From NCBI RefSeq assembly GCF_001279525.1, contig NZ_LGDY01000002.1, forward strand, positions 185,210 to 249,209: a stretch of 64,000 nucleotides of DNA. The letters are read 5' to 3'. How positions within the stretch are numbered: position 1 is the stretch's first letter; each line of letters opens with the position of its first letter. Made by a program: the position numbers and the translations under genes. This DNA comes from Nocardia sp. NRRL S-836 (GTDB lineage: Bacteria; Actinomycetota; Actinomycetes; Mycobacteriales; Pseudonocardiaceae). Positions 62,163 through 64,000 of the stretch are shown here, one piece after another. Below the pieces are notes generated by a model, which had not been told where the DNA came from, did no database searches, and worked only from the letters and a program-made list of their open reading frames with translations.

Positions 62163-62708
62163 TTACGCGGGAGCGCCGAGGCAGTAGTTGAGCTTCGCCT
62201 CGGGGAAGGTGAAGGCCTCCTCACCCTCCGCGCACTGCGGGGCGGCGGCGTCCTTGACGGCCTTGGTCACCTTGAACGTGGCGGTCTCCGTGCACCCGAC
62301 GACCTTGGGGTTCACGTTGTCGCCGTCCTCGCCGTAGCAGGTGCCCTCGACGAGCACCGGCGCCAGGCACAGCTTCGTCTTGGGGCCGCGGCGCTGCGAG
62401 TAGGTGTACTCGACGTACTTGTCCTTGCAGGTCTCCGACAGCGACCCGAACGCCTGGCCGACGACGTAGTTCGCCTCGGCGGACGTGCAGTCGACCGCCT
62501 TGTAGTTCGGGTTGTTGGACGTGCCCGTGATGTGCGCGCAGTCCCCCGCCTTCGCCTGCGCCTCATCGCTGGTGAAGTAGTTGAACGCGTAGATCACGCC
62601 GGCGGCGACGATCAGGCCGACGATGTAGCCGAGGATCTTCTTGAGGACGCTCGGCTTCTTCGCCTCGGGCTGCGGCGCAGGTGCGGGCGCAACCGATTCC
62701 GTGCTCAT
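62163..62708 (-). CDS. Membrane-anchored eight-cysteine protein (paralog 2)
   Basis: A 181-aa protein: short Pro/Ala-rich N-terminal tail (1-28, MSTESVAPAPAPQPEA), a membrane helix (about 29-47, ILGYIVGLIVAAGVIYAF), and the eight-Cys domain with the pattern GDC, VDC, ETC, KLC, GTCY, VGC, PQC, NYC. Spacings match its three neighbours. ATG 62708. No name or function is known to me beyond LppU-like similarity. Confidence 0.8.
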   Translation of the reverse strand: MSTESVAPAPAPQPEAKKPSVLKKILGYIVGLIVAAGVIYAFNYFTSDEAQAKAGDCAHITGTSNNPNYKAVDCTSAEANYVVGQAFGSLSETCKDKYVEYTYSQRRGPKTKLCLAPVLVEGTCYGEDGDNVNPKVVGCTETATFKVTKAVKDAAAPQCAEGEEAFTFPEAKLNYCLGAPA

Positions 62709-62743
62709 GCTCTTGTCATCTCGCTTCCGATAAACCCGAGTGG

Positions 62744-62774
62744 CCTCTGCCCCCCGACAAGGCCGGGGCAGAGG
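62744..62774 (-). terminator. Hairpin terminator between paralog 3 and paralog 2 genes
   Basis: CCTCTGCCCC (62744-62753) pairs with GGGGCAGAGG (62765-62774), loop of 11 bases, downstream of paralog 3. Confidence 0.6.
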
Positions 62775-62816
62775 TTGCCAGGCGGAAGCGGACAGCGCTC
62801 GCGCTTTACGAAAACG

Positions 62817-63293
62817 TTACTGCTGCTTGTCCCCGCGTTCGAGGCAGAACGTGGTCGCGGGCTCCGGGAACACGGCGGGCCGCGCGTCACCGCAGGCGGT
62901 GCGGTCGGTCTTGCCGGTGAGCACCTTGACGACCTTGACCGAGTCCTTCGTGGTGCAGGCGACCAGGGCGATGCCCGCCTCCTGGTCCTGCCCGTAGCAG
63001 GCGCCCTCGCGGAAGTTCGGCATCAGGCAGTAGGAGACGCTGCCCGTGTACACCGAGTACGCCATGCCGCCGGTCGGGCACCTGTCCTCGTTCCGCGCCA
63101 GGACCTTCGCGACCTTGACGTTCGCGGCGCCCTCGTCACAGCCGAGCGCCTGGTAGGTCGGGTTGTCCTGGGTGCCGGAGATCCGGGCGCAGTCACCGAC
63201 CTGCACGCCACCGCCGGACCGGACCTGGTCCAGCACCAGCACACCACCGACGACCAGGAAGACAACGCCGATACCCAGGCCGACCTTCTTCAT
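62817..63293 (-). CDS. Membrane-anchored eight-cysteine protein (paralog 3)
   Basis: A 158-aa protein, MKKVGLGIGVVFLVVGGVLV, with the membrane helix or signal anchor at the very N-terminus and no cytoplasmic tail. The eight-Cys pattern is GDC, LGC, DRC, SYC, GACY, VAC, TAC, TFC. The blocks GGMAYSVYTGSVSYCLMPNFREGACYG resemble paralog 4. Whether it is cleaved is unclear (no lipobox). ATG 63293. Confidence 0.8.
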   Translation of the reverse strand: MKKVGLGIGVVFLVVGGVLVLDQVRSGGGVQVGDCARISGTQDNPTYQALGCDEGAANVKVAKVLARNEDRCPTGGMAYSVYTGSVSYCLMPNFREGACYGQDQEAGIALVACTTKDSVKVVKVLTGKTDRTACGDARPAVFPEPATTFCLERGDKQQ

Positions 63294-63336
63294 GGCCTGG
63301 GTATCGGCCGCCGCGGACGGTCAACTGTTCACCGGA

Positions 63337-63918
63337 TCAGGGGTTCTCGTGCACACCCATGCAGTAGACGGAGGCCGGCTCGCTGAACCGCAGCTCACTC
63401 GACCCCTCCGGGCACACCGTGCCCTCCTCCGGCAGCCCGTCGACCTTCTTGACGATCTTCACCGGCGACTCGACGGTGCAGGCCTCCTTCTTGAAGGCCC
63501 CGTCGTCGCTGGAGGTGTAGCAGTTGCCCTCAGCCAGGTTCGGCATGAGGCACATCGAGTCCCCACCGGTCTTGACCGGCTCGTAGATGCCCTCGTCCGG
63601 ACAAGCGTCCTCCGGGTTGGCGAGCATCTTCGCCACCTTGTGCGTGGCCGCCTGTTCACCACACCCCTGCGAACTTACGTTCCACTCCCCGTCCGGCTTG
63701 TCCACGTCCCGCGGCGCCGCACTCACGCAGTCGCCGACGCTCAGGCCGCCCATCTGCGTGAACACGAACACGCCACCGCCGACCAGCACCACCGCCAGCA
63801 CACCGACGATGACGAACTTCAGCCAGTTGTTCTTGCCCTTGGGCGACTCGTCGGACTCCGCCTCCACCGCGGGAACCTGCGCGGGGGGCTCGACGGGATC
63901 AGTCGACTCGGTGCTCAT
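63337..63918 (-). CDS. Membrane-anchored eight-cysteine protein (paralog 4)
   Basis: A 193-aa protein: acidic N-terminal tail of about 30 residues (MSTESTDPVEPPAQVPAVEAE), membrane helix (about 34-53, FVIVGVLAVVLVGGGVFVF), and the eight-Cys domain GDC, QGC, DAC, SMC, GNCY, EAC, TVC, VYC. The region CLMPNLAEGNCYTSS matches paralog 3 (CLMPNFREGACYGQD). ATG 63918. It is the most upstream gene of the array; the 82 bp beyond it hold its promoter and nothing else I can identify. Confidence 0.8.
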   Translation of the reverse strand: MSTESTDPVEPPAQVPAVEAESDESPKGKNNWLKFVIVGVLAVVLVGGGVFVFTQMGGLSVGDCVSAAPRDVDKPDGEWNVSSQGCGEQAATHKVAKMLANPEDACPDEGIYEPVKTGGDSMCLMPNLAEGNCYTSSDDGAFKKEACTVESPVKIVKKVDGLPEEGTVCPEGSSELRFSEPASVYCMGVHENP

Positions 63919-64000
63919 GCGCGAGAACGTACGACACCGCGTGTTGGCTGCGTGTGTCGACTCACAGTTGCCGGTGGGGAGGTGGGGGTGACGGGTGGGT

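Overview
High-GC actinomycete chromosome, most likely a member of the Pseudonocardiales (Lentzea/Saccharothrix/Actinosynnema-like). The reasons are very high GC with strong third-position bias, many GTG starts, many 4-bp ATGA/GTGA stop/start overlaps, and actinobacteria-specific families: SepH, DUF2530, DUF2537, DUF2771, DUF3027, Rpf, a CspB with C-terminal extension and a conservon. No prophage, insertion sequence, CRISPR array, tRNA or rRNA was seen. From memory (not checked), the gene content follows, with insertions, the Mycobacterium tuberculosis block Rv0862c-Rv0884c: serC, sepH, DUF2537, RNA methyltransferase, MarR, DUF2530, two MFS proteins, DUF2771, csp, moaA/moaD, rpfA, moaE, mog, moaC, and the pair small protein / helicase-associated protein.

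Layout. 1-8.8 kb: the 3' end of serC; a coupled four-gene efflux cassette (lipoprotein, membrane-fusion protein, MacB-like ATPase and permease) divergent from an OmpR-type two-component pair; sepH; three small four-helix membrane proteins. 8.9-12.5 kb: a heterodimeric ABC exporter, followed by a 555-bp noncoding stretch with a nested palindromic element. 13-19.1 kb: DUF2537, TrmH-family methyltransferase, a GCS2-type ligase, an ABC-F protein and a superoxide dismutase with a Nur-box-like upstream region. 19.2-25.3 kb: a FetB-like permease with an iron box over its stop codon, a NmrA/SnoaL pair with its TetR, a purine permease, MarR and MFS. 25.4-33.4 kb: an Hsp90-like (sacsin-N-type) ATPase coupled to a DUF3027 zinc protein, glutamine cyclotransferase-like lipoprotein, MFS, DUF2771, HD hydrolase and cold-shock protein. 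33.4-39.7 kb: housekeeping enzymes and regulators.

39.8-52.1 kb: a split molybdenum-cofactor locus (moaA-moaD, then moaE-mog-moaC) interrupted by two tandem AfsR-like wHTH/NB-ARC/TPR regulators, an Rpf cell-wall hydrolase with a structured leader and a CRP-like site, and a DUF4185 secreted protein; then malic enzyme. 52.2-54.4 kb: helicase-associated protein. 54.5-59.8 kb: a complete conservon (sensor kinase, roadblock, DUF742, GTPase) divergent from a substrate-binding lipoprotein. 61.2-63.9 kb: four tandem paralogous membrane-anchored proteins with an eight-cysteine extracellular domain.

The stretches I find most worth following up are the four-paralog eight-cysteine array, the coupled STAND-type regulator pair inside the moa/rpf region, the misplaced iron box, the Nur-type box upstream of the superoxide dismutase, the structured rpfA leader and the palindromic element at 12.7 kb.
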